From Chionoecetes opilio (Eukaryota; Arthropoda; Malacostraca; Decapoda; Majidae), in the NCBI GenBank assembly GCA_016584305.1, contig JACEEZ010011891.1, forward strand, positions 1-64,000: DNA of 64,000 nt, given 5' to 3'. The notes under the pieces are model-generated. The model saw nothing but the letters and a program-made list of their open reading frames with translations. It was not told the DNA's origin and did no database searches. The translations under genes were made by a program, and so were the position numbers. This document shows, piece by piece, positions 34,161 through 46,061 of the stretch. Numbering within the stretch: the stretch's first letter is position 1; each line of letters starts with the position of its first letter.

Positions 34161-34894
34161 GACGTTTTTCCCCAGCAATCACTTTAAACACTAAAAAATT
34201 TCCTTTTCACACAAACTTTTGATGATGGAGTTTTGTTCTTTCAGAAAGTTTTTTCCACCCTTTTGAGGAATAGAAAAAACACAAAAAAGGGGGAATCAGG
34301 AATATCTTATAAAAGTATGGGCTTCCAGCCTCGGGCCCCTTTGTTTTGGGCCCCCCCCCAGTTTTTTTTTTTTTTTTTTTTTGGGGGGAAGGGCAGCAAA
34401 CCCCGTTCCACCCCAATTTAAAACTCATTTACGCTAATTACTCTTAAGGGCTTGTTTTAGCAAAAATTTTGTTCACAGCCCCCCATTGTTTTTAAACAGC
34501 ACTACTTGCAGTCAAATTTAAACTAAATCCGAAATTTTTGGGATTTATTTATTAATTTTTTGGGTTTTAAACTTGGTTCCCAAGGGTTTCTCTAGGGTAA
34601 GAAGCAGCTCGCTTTCCAATTAATAAAACACATTTTGGGTCCATCCTAAGGGTCTATTCCCCTTAAAAATTTAAAAAGGGAATTTTTTTATTTCAGTGTT
34701 TCCATCATTTTGGGAATAGACAAAAACACACATGAAAATTTTAGAAATTGACACATTTATTTTCATTCAGAGTGCCTTAAAATTTAATAACTATTTTTTT
34801 CTTTTTCAGTGTGTTTCCTTTCATGTGGGAATAACAAAAAGATTTTAACATGCAGCCCTCCCCCCAACAGTTCTCGCCCCACCTTAAAATTGGC
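34161..34894. other. Unassigned segment with a recurring motif
   Basis: A motif near TTTCAGTGTTTCCATC followed by GGGAATAGACAAAAACAC occurs at 34,235 (diverged), 34,693 and 34,808, and once more at 35,152. Function unknown; probably pieces of one duplicated repeat. Confidence 0.35.
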
Positions 34895-35135
34895 TGTTTT
34901 TTTAAACCCCCTTGGGGGCCCCAGAACGTTTTTTCCCCTTGTCTTTTGGGTCCCATTAGACGAGTTTTGGGAAAATATAAGCAAGTTTTTTATAGCTATG
35001 ACCTGTTTAGTATCCTTGTCGACTAGCTTAAATTTTGGGATATTAAGTTACTTTTCGTAAAATTTTATGGCTCGGGGCAAAAATTTCCAATTTTTTTTTG
35101 CAAAGAAAAAATCTGGCCGTTTAAAGGGGGGTTTT
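34895..35135 (+). repeat. Repeat family W, copy 2
   Basis: CCCATTAGACGAGTTTTGG, TTTTATAGCTATGACCTG, TTTAGTATCCTTGTCGACTAG and ATTAAGTTACTTTTCGT match the other W copies. Confidence 0.65.
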
Positions 35136-36434
35136 TAAAAAGTATATTTATCTTTTAGTGTTTCCATCCCTGGGGAATCGACAGAAAAAAAGGGGGACTC
35201 AAGATCCAATCCTTAACACACAAGTTCCCGTCTTCACCACAGCCCGGCAGGACCGGGTGGTGGTGGTGGGGCTCATTTACACACACACAGGGCAGGCAAG
35301 TTCAATGCCAGATAAACATAATTAGATTTTTTCCCCTCCCTGTCCCTTTACCCCACCCACCCTTGTACCAAAAAACAAAACCGACTGAGTTGGTTGGGAA
35401 AAAAAGCTGTTTCCCGACGATTTTTTGATGCCCGGAGAAAAAGGGAAAACTAGTTCTAAATTTCAGTTGTAAAGTTTCATAGTTAACCCTAGATTTTGGT
35501 AAAAAGAGGCATAATTTTAAGCTGAGACCCTTAAAATAATATGAAATTTTGTTCCCTTATCAATATTAAATTTTCCCCCATACAGTTTATGGCAAAGTTT
35601 AAAAGGGAAAAATTTATGGGAAAAAAGTCCTTTTGTTATATTTAAAATGTTAAAACCAACGTTTCCAAAATTTTTCCCCACTACTACTTACATGGGCTTC
35701 ACTTTTGATATTTTCATACTAGATATTTATTTTTATTTGCACTAAGATATTTAAAGTTATTTTGGATCAAAATTTTGTTGCCATGACAGTTTGGGCGTGC
35801 CCTGAAGGGGTGATGGCGTGAAGAAAAGGTGTTGTCTTAGGGCCTTCCCCCCAAGTTCCGGGTTGTACGGCCCGGGCCCCTTTCCGTTCAAACCCCCCCA
35901 AAAGTGACGTTTACCATCATTCCCCCGCTGGAGTGGCTGTTGTTTGGGAACCGGGCCCTTTTGGGGTTTTAAAAAAGCAAAAAATGGGGTACAAGATGAC
36001 CCTAAGGTGTTTTTAGGGGCATTCACAGCCAGGCAAAAAGGTTTGGGGAAAAGCAGGAGAACTGTAGTTTAAATGTTAACAAAAAACCTTTCCAAACCCC
36101 TGTAAAATTTTCTTTCCTTTAAATTTAGTGTAAATTTCAAAATTGGTATAGTAATGGAAATAGAATTTATCAAACTTTTTAAAACTTTGTAATGCAACTA
36201 GATTTAATAGATGAAACCCGTTTTTAGAGGCTAGTTTAAGATATTTAACTTTATATTTTTTTAAAAAAAACCCTGCATAAAAAAAAAATTTTTGAAGAAA
36301 GGGCCCGGGATTAGGGAAAAAAAGGGAAAACCCTGAAAAAAACCTAAAATCGTTTTTAAGGGGTATTTGGATTATTGCCTGCTTAACCCGTAGTAAATCT
36401 AGTGACAAAAAGATGTAAACCTCCTTACAGTATC
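35136..36434. other. Unassigned noisy segment
   Basis: No gene or family recognised. Frames at 35,757-36,026 and 36,076-36,408 on the minus strand are dominated by K, F and P. A minor ACACACAC run lies at 35,278. Confidence 0.4.
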
Positions 36435-36975
36435 AATCCATCATTGGGGGTACCCCGCCTCGCCCACCCTACGGGGCGGGCCCCTCTGGGGGTCAACGCC
36501 GGGGGTCTCCCCTGAGGGGTGCCTTCCCCCCAAACCCAAACAGTCCCCATGCAAGCCATTCCCCTACCAAAAACCCGTCCCCCTGCAGGCTGGGCCCTTT
36601 TTATACCAAGCAGTCTTGACAGGAAAAATCAACTTGCCCCCCGCCAAAGAGCCTTGTGGGCGGGCCCCCCTTGGGCCCCCTCCACGCCGGATTTTTGGGC
36701 TTAGATACAACCCGATGGGAAGGAAGGTTTCAGGGTAGGGCCACATGCCCATATAGCCCAAGTTGGGCTTTAAAGGCCCATGCAGGTAAATTTGGCCCCC
36801 CCATTCAGTCTCACGGTGCAATCGCTGATTTGACACGTAATCATCCCAGCGATTACCCATGATTTTGGGGAAAAACACTTTTTTACCAAAGGGTCCCATT
36901 CGCCCCTTCAAGTCACTATTTAGTGTCCATGTCTCACAAAATAGAGTAAGACAGGGATTTACAAGCGCCCGAAGC
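36435..36975 (-). pseudogene. RTE-like LINE 3' end fragment (minus strand)
   Basis: Read on the minus strand it begins GTCTTACTCTATTTTGTGAGAC, then gives IMGNRWDDYVSNQRLHRETE, YMG, and ends with the GGTGGGCGAGGCG/GTACCCC region. It is the same 3' segment as 59,500-59,945. At the codon where the 59.6 kb copy has TGA this copy has an arginine codon. Strong homopolymer noise. 5'-truncated. Confidence 0.75.
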
Positions 36976-37679
36976 CCGGGGGGGAGGAGTTTTATGAAGT
37001 TTAAAGAGATTTTTCTAAAATAAGTCTCCTACCCTTTTCTCTCTCTTCTCTCTCTCTCTCTCTCTCTTTTACTCCTCCCCCTTAATCTCTTCTCTCTCTC
37101 TCTCTCTCTTTTCTCCCCCTTCCCCCCAAGGTTAAAAATTAACACCACAGGCGACACACAGCTCCACCCCACACACTGGGCTAAAACCAAAATTTGACCC
37201 CAAAACATCCCCGAATACCCCGGAAAAGTTAAAGCCTTTTATCAATGTACTTATGTGGTTTTACGGCTAAATAAACTTTCTCCAACACATTAAATTTGTC
37301 TTTTAATCAAATTTAATCAGCCCTGTCTCCGGAAAGGCTTTGGGGGCATTTTTTGGGCTTTTTATAGTTTTTTTGGGATTTTTTTGTTTGTTTTGGGGGT
37401 TTTTTTGCTTTTTTTTTGATTTTTTATCTAAAAAAACCAAAAATTTTGCCCCTAGAAATATTATTTATTTGATTATTTATTAAAAATTTTATTACTATTA
37501 TAAGATTATAATAATAATTTTTTAATTAAATATAAAAATTTTATTTTATGTAAATCTGTTCTTTTTCTTTTCTGCAACTTTTTTTGATCCAAAGTTTGAT
37601 TTTTATACCTTATTTTTTTCTTTAAAAGCCCAAACATTTGAAATACAGTTTTTTTATTTATTTTGGTCAAAAGCAGTAA
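36976..37679. repeat. (CT)n tracts and AT-rich low-complexity sequence
   Basis: CT runs at 37,040-37,120, a 130 bp ordinary stretch, then T- and AT-rich sequence with ATTATT runs (37,460-37,560). No gene recognised. Confidence 0.7.
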
Positions 37680-37985
37680 GGAAGCCCGCCCCTGCCTGCC
37701 CCCCCTATTTACGGGGCAAAACCCGATTGGTCATTTCCCCGATCATCACTACCAAACACAATATCTTCACAAAATTAACAGCGGCTGACAGGGGCAAGCA
37801 ATCTTTACTACAGAGGGGTTTTGATTTTGTTTACCCCCTGTAGTGAAGATTGGGTGGCCAGTGGTTTTACGCCGCTGGTTTTAAATAGTGAAGATATTGT
37901 GATTTGGGGTGATGATACGAGGGAAAGCACCCAAACAGCTGCCACGTAGCATAAAGGGGAGGCAGGGGGCGTGGCTTTCCCCACT
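37680..37985. repeat. Palindromic foldback, ~140 bp arms
   Basis: Left arm from GGAAGCCCGCCCCTGCCTG (37,680), through ACAATATCTTCAC (37,761) and CAATCTTTACTACAG (37,799). The right arm mirrors these as CTGTAGTGAAGATTG (37,839), GTGAAGATATTGTG (37,888) and CAGGGGGCGTGGCTTTCC (37,963). The spacer is about 20 bp. No coding content. Confidence 0.75.
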
Positions 37986-38149
37986 GCCCTTTTGACCCTA
38001 ATAAAAAAAAATAGACCCCCAACACTCTAGACTTTTTAAAGCAATTATGAATCACCCCTCGAGAAGTTAAAAAATTTTTTTCTTACTTCTAAATATATGA
38101 CCTAATAAAAAATTTACGTTCATAAGAAGGTTTTTTTTTTAAAGAATGT
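37986..38149. other. Short unassigned segment
   Basis: Nothing recognised. Confidence 0.4.
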
Positions 38150-38385
38150 ATTTAACCCCCTTTAGGCCCAGAACGTAATTTCCATTGTAATTTGGGGACC
38201 ATTTGACAAAATTTTTTGTGACTTAAAACAAGTTTTTTAGCTAAAAAACCGTTTTTGTATCCTTTTCCCCAATAAACTAAATTTTTTATTCAGTGACTTT
38301 TTGTAATTTATGGCTAACAAAAAACAAAGTTTAAAATAGCAAAGGAAAAAAATTGGGGTGAAGGGGGTTTAAAAAAAATATCTGT
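38150..38385 (+). repeat. Repeat family W, copy 3
   Basis: TTTAACCCCCTTTAGGCCCAGAACG, TTTCCATTGTAATTTGGGGACC, TATTCAGTGACTTTTTG match the other W copies, including the TTAACCCC start. Confidence 0.7.
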
Positions 38386-39149
38386 TCAAAATCTAAACTA
38401 CTTTTTTGAAAACTGATCATTAAAAAAAGGTATAAACATTACTAAGGGAAAAAACGGAAAAATACACTGAAAAAAAAATACAGTTCTGCCTCTCACCTGT
38501 CGCCTGGCTTGTAAAAGACCCTGTAAAAAACCCTTTGAGGTCATCAGGGTCATCTTGTACAGGCCAGTGTTGCATTTGACCCCAAAGGGGGGGGGGGTTT
38601 CCACTACAGCCCCTCCAACCGGTGATGAGGGTGACGTCATGGTTTGGGGGGGTGAACGGCGCGGCCGCCGTACAAACCGGGGCTGGTGGGAACCCGGCCC
38701 TTAAGGAAAAAACCATTTCTTTTACCCCCATCACTCCTTCATGCCACGCAAAACTTAAAGGCAACCCCAAAAAATTGATCCCTAAAAAACAAGAAAAATC
38801 TCAGTGTAATATATAAATAAATTTTTTTTCCAGTAAAATATCGAAATGAAGTCATGAAAATAGTAGTGGGAAAAAAGTTGGTATAGGAATAAATTATTCA
38901 CCTCTTAGAACCCCGCCCCGGGTTTTTCCCCCGCCCCGTTTCTACCCCGTATTTCCCGACCGCCTTGGGGACACGCCCAACATTCTTGACTTTTCCTAAA
39001 ATACTAACCCTTTTACTTACTCTTTTGAAACTTTTTCCCCGTTGGGGTTCCCTTTCCCACACAATCTTTTTTCTGTAACCTTTTCCCATCGCTCCCGGTT
39101 TCCGCCTCGGGACCCAACCCAAGCGGAGGTGCTTTGGCCCCTTCAACTC
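38386..39149. other. Unassigned noisy segment
   Basis: Frames at 38,420-38,816 on both strands look more ordinary than average but show no domain. Part of 38,890-39,149 could already be LINE sequence; not decidable. Confidence 0.35.
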
Positions 39150-40960
39150 AGCTAAGGGGAAAAACCCCAAGGGAGTAAATACTTGATTTTCCCCGGAATG
39201 ATTAATGCTTCCTGCAAAGACCCCTTCTTTGTGCAAAAGCGCTCAAAAGAGGTCATTTGTCTTGGAAGGGGGGCGTAATTCCCACACTTTCTCTAACCCA
39301 AAGCCCCTCAAAACCCTTTTGGGTTTAAATTTGCTTGGTTTTTTATGCTGGGCCGAGAAGGGGAGGGGGGCTCCCCAAAAAGGGGTACCCTAAGCATTCA
39401 TCTCCTAAACTCAGCCCTTTTTTATTTTTGCCCCTAATCAGCCAAATCTTTATTCAAATTCCCCAAAAAATCTTTCATTCATAGGGAAAAAGTCAAAATC
39501 TTCGAATCAAATTTCCCCGGACTTTTTGGCCCTCTAGCAAATAAAATCCCCCAACAATTTTTCTTCTTAAACTTTTCCCCCTATGCTTTTCCCCCCGATT
39601 TGGGGCCCCCCGCTGTTTCATCTAAATTCTTTAAAACTAAAAATCTTTGCTCAAACCCCCTTGCTAAAAAGTCCACTTGGTTTTGAAGGGTTGTTCCCCC
39701 TTTCCCCCCACCCTTGACTATATTAGCCCGTTTATTGACATCCTTCGGAATGATGTTTTTTTTGCCTTTTGGGCCCCAGACCTGGGGAAAGGGTTTCGGG
39801 CCCGACGGAGTCCCTTATTGTTCTCAAAAACGTGCTTTTGTACTTTTCAAAACCCTTGGGTGGGTCAAACTTTCCGTCTTTGTCTAATTTACTTCCACCT
39901 TTTCCTTTTGCTGGAAGTTTGCTCACATCCAAAATGTTTCCCAAGAAGGGTGACCGTTTTTAATCCCTTAAAAATACCGTCCCCAAACTTTGACTTTCCC
40001 GCCTTTTTAAAGTTTTTGAAAAACTATACCTTTAAAAAGAAGATTCTTAACAAACTATCTGCTCACCCAAACTTCTATTTTAAACGTCAGTACAGTTTCC
40101 GTGAGGGCGAAATTTCTGGCGACTTCTAAACTTTCCTAGCTAATCTTGGGGCATCCTCCTTTTGGGGTTTTGGGGAAAATTTTGCTGGTTTCCCCTTAAA
40201 AATTTTCAAAAACTTTTTATAGAGTCGGAAAAAATTTTTTTTCCCAAAAACTACCCTCATTCGGTTTCTATCCTTCTCTCTGTACCTTCATCTTAAGTTT
40301 CCTTTCAAACCGTTCTATTGCAGCTACTGTAGACGGACATTGTTCTTCTCCTAAATCTATCAATAGTGGTGTTCCCCAGGGTTCTGTCCTATCACCCACT
40401 CTCTTTCTATTATTCATTAATGATCTTCTAAGTCTAACTCAAAGCCCTATCCACTCCTACGCTGATAATTCTACCCTGTATTTTTCAACGTCGTTTATTA
40501 GACGTCCAACTCAACAGGAACTAAGTGATTCACGGAGAGATGCCACCGAGTGCCTAACTTCTGATCTTTCTATAATTTCTGATTGGGGCAAAGCAAACCT
40601 TGTTTTGTTCAATGCCTCAAAAACCAAATTTATTTGAAGTTAGGTGTCCTGTGGCATCTGCGTCCTTTTTTTTCTCCCTCCCAATTGCTTGCTCTCTACA
40701 GGGGCCTTATCTGCCCATGTATGGAGTATGTCTCACATGTTTGGGGAAGATCCACTCATACAGCTCTCCTAAACAGGGTTGAGTCAAAAGCTTTTCGTCT
40801 CATCAACTCCAAGACACCTCCCAAACTAAATTGGCTCACCCATCTTTTTTATTTTATTCTCTTACTGTCTTCTTTATAGGGACTGGCAACTAAGCGGGCT
40901 CTGTGTTACCCATTTTTGTTGTGCCCTTGGCCATTTCTTTGTGATGTAAAAAAAAAAAAA
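39150..40960 (+). pseudogene. Jockey-like LINE, RT domain to poly-A tail (indel-ridden)
   Basis: Pieces of a reverse transcriptase appear in order with frequent frame changes: VLK..., LFRLCL-like text at 39,870, Y-FR at 40,090, GVPQGSVLSPTLFLLFINDL at 40,365, SYADNSTLYF at 40,457 (D-N where D-D is expected), LFNASKTKF at 40,600, then CSLQGPYLPMYGVCLTC and RVESKAFRLINS in the thumb. After 40,860 the 3' UTR (GGGACTGGCAACTAAGCGGG, CCCTTGGCC) ends in an A run at 40,947. The 3' part is nearly the same as 55,255-55,850. Upstream of about 40,250 the text is noisy, so some frameshifts may be technical; the ADN substitution lies in cleaner sequence. Confidence 0.75.
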
Positions 40961-40974
40961 AAGAAAAAAAGATT

Positions 40975-41166
40975 TTCCTTTGCTATAGAAAATTGTGTTG
41001 TTAGACTTAACTTAATATAACGAAAAGTCACTGAATATACCAAATGAGTTAGTGGACAAGGATACTAAACAGGTTATAGCTATAAAATAATGCTTATAGT
41101 CACTAAAAAACGTCTAATGGTACCCAAATTACAATGGAAATTACGTTCTGGGTCTCAAGGGGTTAA
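40975..41166 (-). repeat. Repeat family W, copy 4 (clean copy)
   Basis: Minus strand starts TTAACCCCTTGAGACCCAG and continues ACGTAATTTCCATTGTAA, ACCATTAGACG, TTTAGTATCCTTGTCCAC, CAGTGACTTTTCGTTATA. The TTAACCC start is like piggyBac-type ends. The other end abuts the poly-A of the LINE. Confidence 0.7.
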
Positions 41167-41271
41167 TATTCAGTATTATATAGACATGACCTGTTTAAGG
41201 TGGTGGTGTGCACGGTAAGCAACACTAAAGCATCAAGTATAAACAAAATCTGAACAAGACACACATGTATA

Positions 41272-42302
41272 CACAGCGCGCCAAAGCATTGTTCGCGACA
41301 TCATAACACAGCGCTTCCATACGGGAATTCAGAAAATGTACTCTATGGCAGCCTACTGACTTCCGAGAGAGATATCTTACATATGGCAGCTTGTTTAAAG
41401 CACGGGCAGTCCATCAAGACCGTTGAGGAATGTTCAGATGCCACTTGTCAATTATAGACGAAGCATTTAAAAAAGTATCGCCTTCCTTCCCGCGGAGTAA
41501 TTTGAACAGAGGCGCATGGTTTGACTATCATTATTTTCATAATGAGTGGCAAGAAAGACCTAACAAAAGAGCAAATTAAAGTTATTGTATCTCTACACAA
41601 GGCAGAGAGGCCAGTGGAAGAAATATCAAGGATTGTGGATGTTACGAGGAGATGTGTGCATAAGTGGGTGGAAAGTTTGACGGTGGGTTGCATCGTCGCG
41701 ACAGCCGCGACACCAGAACATTATAAGTGGCCAGGGCGAGGGTGTAAAACATCAGCAGCACCTAAATGTTATGAACTCAAGTGGATGCCCATCCTCATTA
41801 AGAGCAAGACAAAATTTGCGATATGATTTTACATCCTCGCCCTGCCACTTATAATGTTCTGGTGTCACGGCTGTCGCGACGATGCAACCCACCGTCAAAC
41901 TTTCACCCACTTATGCACACATCTCCTCGTAACATCCACAATCCTTGATATTTCTTCCACTGGCCTCTCTGCCTTGTGTAGAGATACAATAACTTTAATT
42001 TGCTCTTTTGTTAGGTCTTTCTTGCCACTCATTATGAAAATAATGATAGTCAAACCAATGCGCCTCTGTTCAAATTACTCACGGGAAGGAAGGCGATACT
42101 TTTTTAAATGCTTCGTCTATAATTGACAAGTGGCATCTGAACATTCCTCAACGGTCTTGATGGACTGCCCGTGCTTTAAACAAGCTGCCATATGTAAGAT
42201 ATCTCTCTCGGAAGTCAGTAGGCTGCCATAGAGTACATTTTCTGAATTCCCGTATGGAAGCGCTGTATTATGATGTCGCGAACAATGCTTTGGGGGGCTG
42301 TG
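41272..42302. mobile_element. Palindromic Tc1/mariner-like remnant
   Basis: Two arms of about 477 bp (41,272-41,749 and 41,827-42,302), nearly identical reverse complements, around a 77 bp spacer. Ends CACAGCGCGCCAAAGC and CACAGCCCCCCAAAGC are each preceded by TA, the Tc1/mariner target. Each arm carries the first part of a transposase (see next entry). Such a structure could be a foldback derivative of a mariner element or a palindrome made by a sequencing molecule reading back on itself. Confidence 0.75.
41542..41826 (+). pseudogene. Truncated transposase N-terminus (HTH), Tc1/mariner type
   Basis: ATG at 41,542 (MSGKKDLTKEQIKVIVSLHK) opens a helix-turn-helix: EEISRIVDVTRRCVHKW fits a turn and recognition helix as in Tc1/mariner and IS630 transposases. 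After about 50 residues the text leaves the family (GCIVATAATPEHYKW) and a stop comes at 41,826. The catalytic DDE domain is absent. The mirror arm encodes the same N-terminus on the minus strand (about 42,035 to 41,885). Confidence 0.7.
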
Positions 42303-42514
42303 TAGTTGTGTATAAAAAAAAAAAAAAAAATCTTGGCCGTTCTTTTTTCCCGAAAAAAAAAAAAAAATCCTTGCCCCGGCCCCAAGCCAGCGACAACTTC
42401 AACACCACCACCACCACCTCCATGCCTCACCATCCACCTTCTAAACTGCGGGGGAAAGGCACAACACTATAAAAATGACATATAAACACTATCCCACCGG
42501 GAGAACACCCCTGA
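42303..42514. other. A-run-rich junction
   Basis: Two A runs (42,310 and 42,354) and a CACCACCACC stretch lead into the minisatellite; noisy sequence starts again here. Confidence 0.5.
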
Positions 42515-44880
42515 AACCAACATGAACACTCTATCCCCACCCATTGCCACACTCCTACCACCCCACATGTAACCTCTGTCCCCCACCACCCCCACCCATT
42601 CCACACCCTACCACCACACATTAACACTCTGTCCACCACACCACCACCCTTCCCCAACTCCCCCCCAACACATGAACACTTTGTCCCCCCACCCCAACCA
42701 CCCTTGCCACACTCCTCCACCACACATGAACCTCTGTCCACCCCACCACCACCCTTTTGCCACCTCCTCCCCCAACATGTACATCTGTCCCCCCCTACCA
42801 CCACCCATTGCCCCCACTCTACACCACACGTAAACTTTGCCCCACCACCCCACCCCCCATTCCCACTCCTGCCACCAACATGTAACACACTGTCCCCACC
42901 ACCACCACCCACCCCACACCCCTGCCACCACATGAACACTATCCACCACCCATTGCCACACCCTACCACCCACATGTAACACTCTGTCCACCACCCCCAC
43001 CACCCTTTTGCCCAAACCCCTCCACCACACTGAAATCTGCCCAAACCACCACCACCACCCTTCCAACTTCCCCACCACCACATGTACCTCTGTCCACCAC
43101 CCCCACCCCCCCTTGCCACACTCCTGCCACCACACATTAAAACACTGTCCCCCACCCCACCACCCCCTTCCCAACACCCTGCCACCACATGAAACCATCC
43201 CCCACCCTTTGCCACACTCCTCCCACCAACATGTAAACACTTTTCCCACCACCACCCTCCCCTTGCCACCTCCTGCCCCCACACTGTAACACCTGCCACC
43301 CCACCACCACCCATTGCCACAAATCCTACCACCACACTTTAAACACTCGTCCACCCCCCCACCACCCCCAGCCACACCCCTACCACCCACATGTAACACT
43401 CTGAAAAACCCCCCCACCACCACCCATTGCCACACTCCTACCCCCACACATGTAACACCTGTCCACCACCACCACCACCCATTGCCACACTCCTGCCCCC
43501 CAACTGTAACACACTGTCCACCCCCACCACCACCCATTGCCCACTCCTGCCCCCACCCATGAACACTACCACCACCCATTGCCACACTCCTACCACCACA
43601 CATGTAACCTCTGTCCACCACCACCACTACCCAAAATTGCCACACCCCCCCTGCCCCCCCAAAATGTAACACTCTGTCCCCCCCCACCACCCCCCAGCCC
43701 CCCCCAAAAAAGAAACCCTCTTTCCCAAAACCACCCCCCCATTTGCCACACTCCTACCACCACACAGTAACACTCGTCCCCCCACCACCCACCCTTGCCA
43801 CACCCTGCCCCCAAACACTTTTAAACACTTGTCCACCACTACCACCACCCATTCCCACACTCCTGCCACCCACAGAAACACACTGTCCCCCACCACCACC
43901 CCCCTTGCCACATCCTACCCCACACATGAACACTCTGTCCACCACCACCACCCCCCATTGCCACACTTACCACCAACATGTAACACCTTGCCACCCCCCC
44001 CCATACCCATTCCCCACACTCCTGCCACCACAGTAACATCTGTCCACCACCACCACCACCCTTCTACACCCTACCACCACACACGTAACCTCTTCCCACC
44101 ACCACCACCCCCCATTCCCACACCCCTACCACCAAAAAGAAAAACACTCTGTCCACCCCAACCCACCACCTTTCCCCAACCCCACCACCACACAGTAACA
44201 CTCTGTCACCACCCACCCACCCCTTGCCACACTCCCCCCCCCACACATGAAAAACTCTGTCCACCACCCCCCCATTGCCACACTCCCCCCACCACCAAAA
44301 CCCCCCCTTTGTCCACCACCACCACCACCCATTGCCACACTCCTACCCCCACACATAAACACCTGTCCACCACCACCACCATTGCCACACCCTACCCCCA
44401 CAATGAAACATCGTCCACCCCCACCCCACCCATTGCTCACTCCACAACCATACATGTACACTCGTCCACCCCACACCACCCATTGCCACACACCCCAAAA
44501 AATGTAACATTTGTCCACCACCCCCGCCACCCATTGTAAACCCCTAAAAACCACAAATGTAACACTCTGTCTCCCCACCACCACCACCCTTGCACACTCC
44601 TCCCACCACCATTAACACCTGCCCCACCACCACCACCCATTGCCACACTCCTAAACCACACATGTACACTGTCCCCACCACCCCCCACCATTGCCACACT
44701 CCGCCACCACACATGTAACACTCTGTCCACCCCCACCACCACCCATTGCCCCACACTGTAACACCTGTCCACCACCACCACCACCCCCCATTGCCCCCCC
44801 AAAAACCCCCAAACCCCCCTGAAACACTCTGTCCACCCCCCACCACCACCATTGCCACACTCCTACAACCACATTTGTCC
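42515..44880. repeat. ~55 bp CCA-rich minisatellite
   Basis: About 40 units with landmarks CACCCATTGCCACACTCCT, ACCACACATGTAACACTCTG and TCCACCACCACCACC. The very long minus-strand frames (over 300 codons, G/V/W/C-rich) and plus-strand proline/threonine/histidine frames follow the period and are artefacts. Confidence 0.9.
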
Positions 44881-45830
44881 CACAAAACAAAACCACCAAA
44901 AAGTGAATCTTAGTGCTGGCAATATCCCCCTTTGTCCTTGAAACATTTGCCACAAACTCACATTTGAATCCTTAAAACCAGTGTGTTCAAGCTGGGGGTT
45001 TTGGTGGGGTTTGATTTATCCAAAAATTTTTTCCCACACCCCTACAAAATGCTGATTTTTAACCCCTGTGTGTCAGGGTGTGTTGGGTAGGTAGACTTCT
45101 AAATAAATCTTTTCCCAACTCAGACTTGATATTTTTTTAACCCACTGTGTGTCAGGGGGGTTGGGGGTGAGGTAAGACAAATCACAAAATTTTCCCACAT
45201 TTCAAAATTTCTGATTTTTAACCCCACTGTGGTAGGGTGTTCGGGTGAGGGCAGACTGCTGAGTAAATCTTTTCCCCACTCCAGACTTTGAATTTTTTAA
45301 AACACCACTGCGTGTCAGGGGTTTTGGGTGAGGTTAGAATTATCACTAATTTTTCCCCACTCTACACATGCATGTTTTTTAAACACCACTGTGTATCAGG
45401 GGGGTGTGTTGTAGGGTAGCTTCTGGTAAAATTTTTTCCCACATTCCAGATTTCTGATATTTAACCCACGTGTGTACTGGGGGTTAAAAAAGGCTTCATG
45501 TGGATTTTAATGTGTGGACAATTCCCCCCCTTCTTTGTCTTGAAACCTTGCCACAAACATCACATTTGAATCTTTCAAACCGTGTGTCTCAAGGGTGTGT
45601 GGTGGGGGCAGATGCTGAGAAAATCTTTTCCCACACTCCAGACATTATATTTCTTACGCCACTGTCAAGGTGTGTTGGGTGAATTAGCCTTCAGATAAAT
45701 TTTTTTTCCCACCTTTTGACTTTCATGATTTTAACACCACTTGTATCGGGTGTTTTTTTAGTGGATTAGCCTTCAGAGAAAAATTTTTTTGCCACACTCC
45801 GACATTCTAACCCTTGACGCCCGTGTTCAG
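44881..45830 (-). pseudogene. Decayed C2H2 zinc-finger array
   Basis: An 84 bp period (28 codons, one finger) runs through the whole segment on the minus strand. Recognisable pieces are ECGKNFSDNSNLTQ-like text (about 45,345), VWSVGKRFTQ-like text where cysteines are lost by frame changes (45,280), FKCDVCGK (about 45,560) and a last finger FKCEF..KGDIASTKIH at 44,900-44,950. This resembles the final finger of the 24 kb gene (FKCDVCGKHF). About eleven finger positions fit. Every finger is broken by small indels; because the segment is noisy, a live gene hidden by errors cannot be excluded. Confidence 0.65.
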
Positions 45831-46061
45831 AAAAGGGTCTACAAGCTTACTCTTGCTCAATGATTTACTATATTGTGACAACAAAACTGCCTCTCCCTTT
45901 TTGGGCCTAGCTCCTGTCTTGGTGTTCTTGCCATCCCTCCTGTGCCCCCCCACCCCTGGGGCAGATGCTGCTGTTTTCCCGGCCCATGGGGGTGTGCTCC
46001 CGCCCCTGGTGGTGCTGTGCCCTGCCACACCCTCCAGCGCAGAAAAATCTCGGGGCAGCAC
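45807..46061 (-). CDS. Putative leader of the zinc-finger protein (uncertain)
   Basis: Minus-strand open frame of 84 codons that runs without a stop into the first finger position (NTGVKG, the linker-like sequence before C-x2-C). Composition is serine/glycine/proline-rich like the leader of the 24 kb gene, but sequence similarity is not evident. Broken immediately downstream. Could equally be non-coding GC-rich sequence. Confidence 0.3.
   Translation of the reverse strand: MLPRDFSALEGVAGHSTTRGGSTPPWAGKTAASAPGVGGHRRDGKNTKTGARPKKGEAVLLSQYSKSLSKSKLVDPFLNTGVKG

Noticed and set aside
42427..43690. Overlapping minus-strand frames of 302 and 360 codons rich in G, V, W
   Set aside because: They lie wholly in the ~55 bp CCA-rich minisatellite; the peptide is periodic and frames shift freely.
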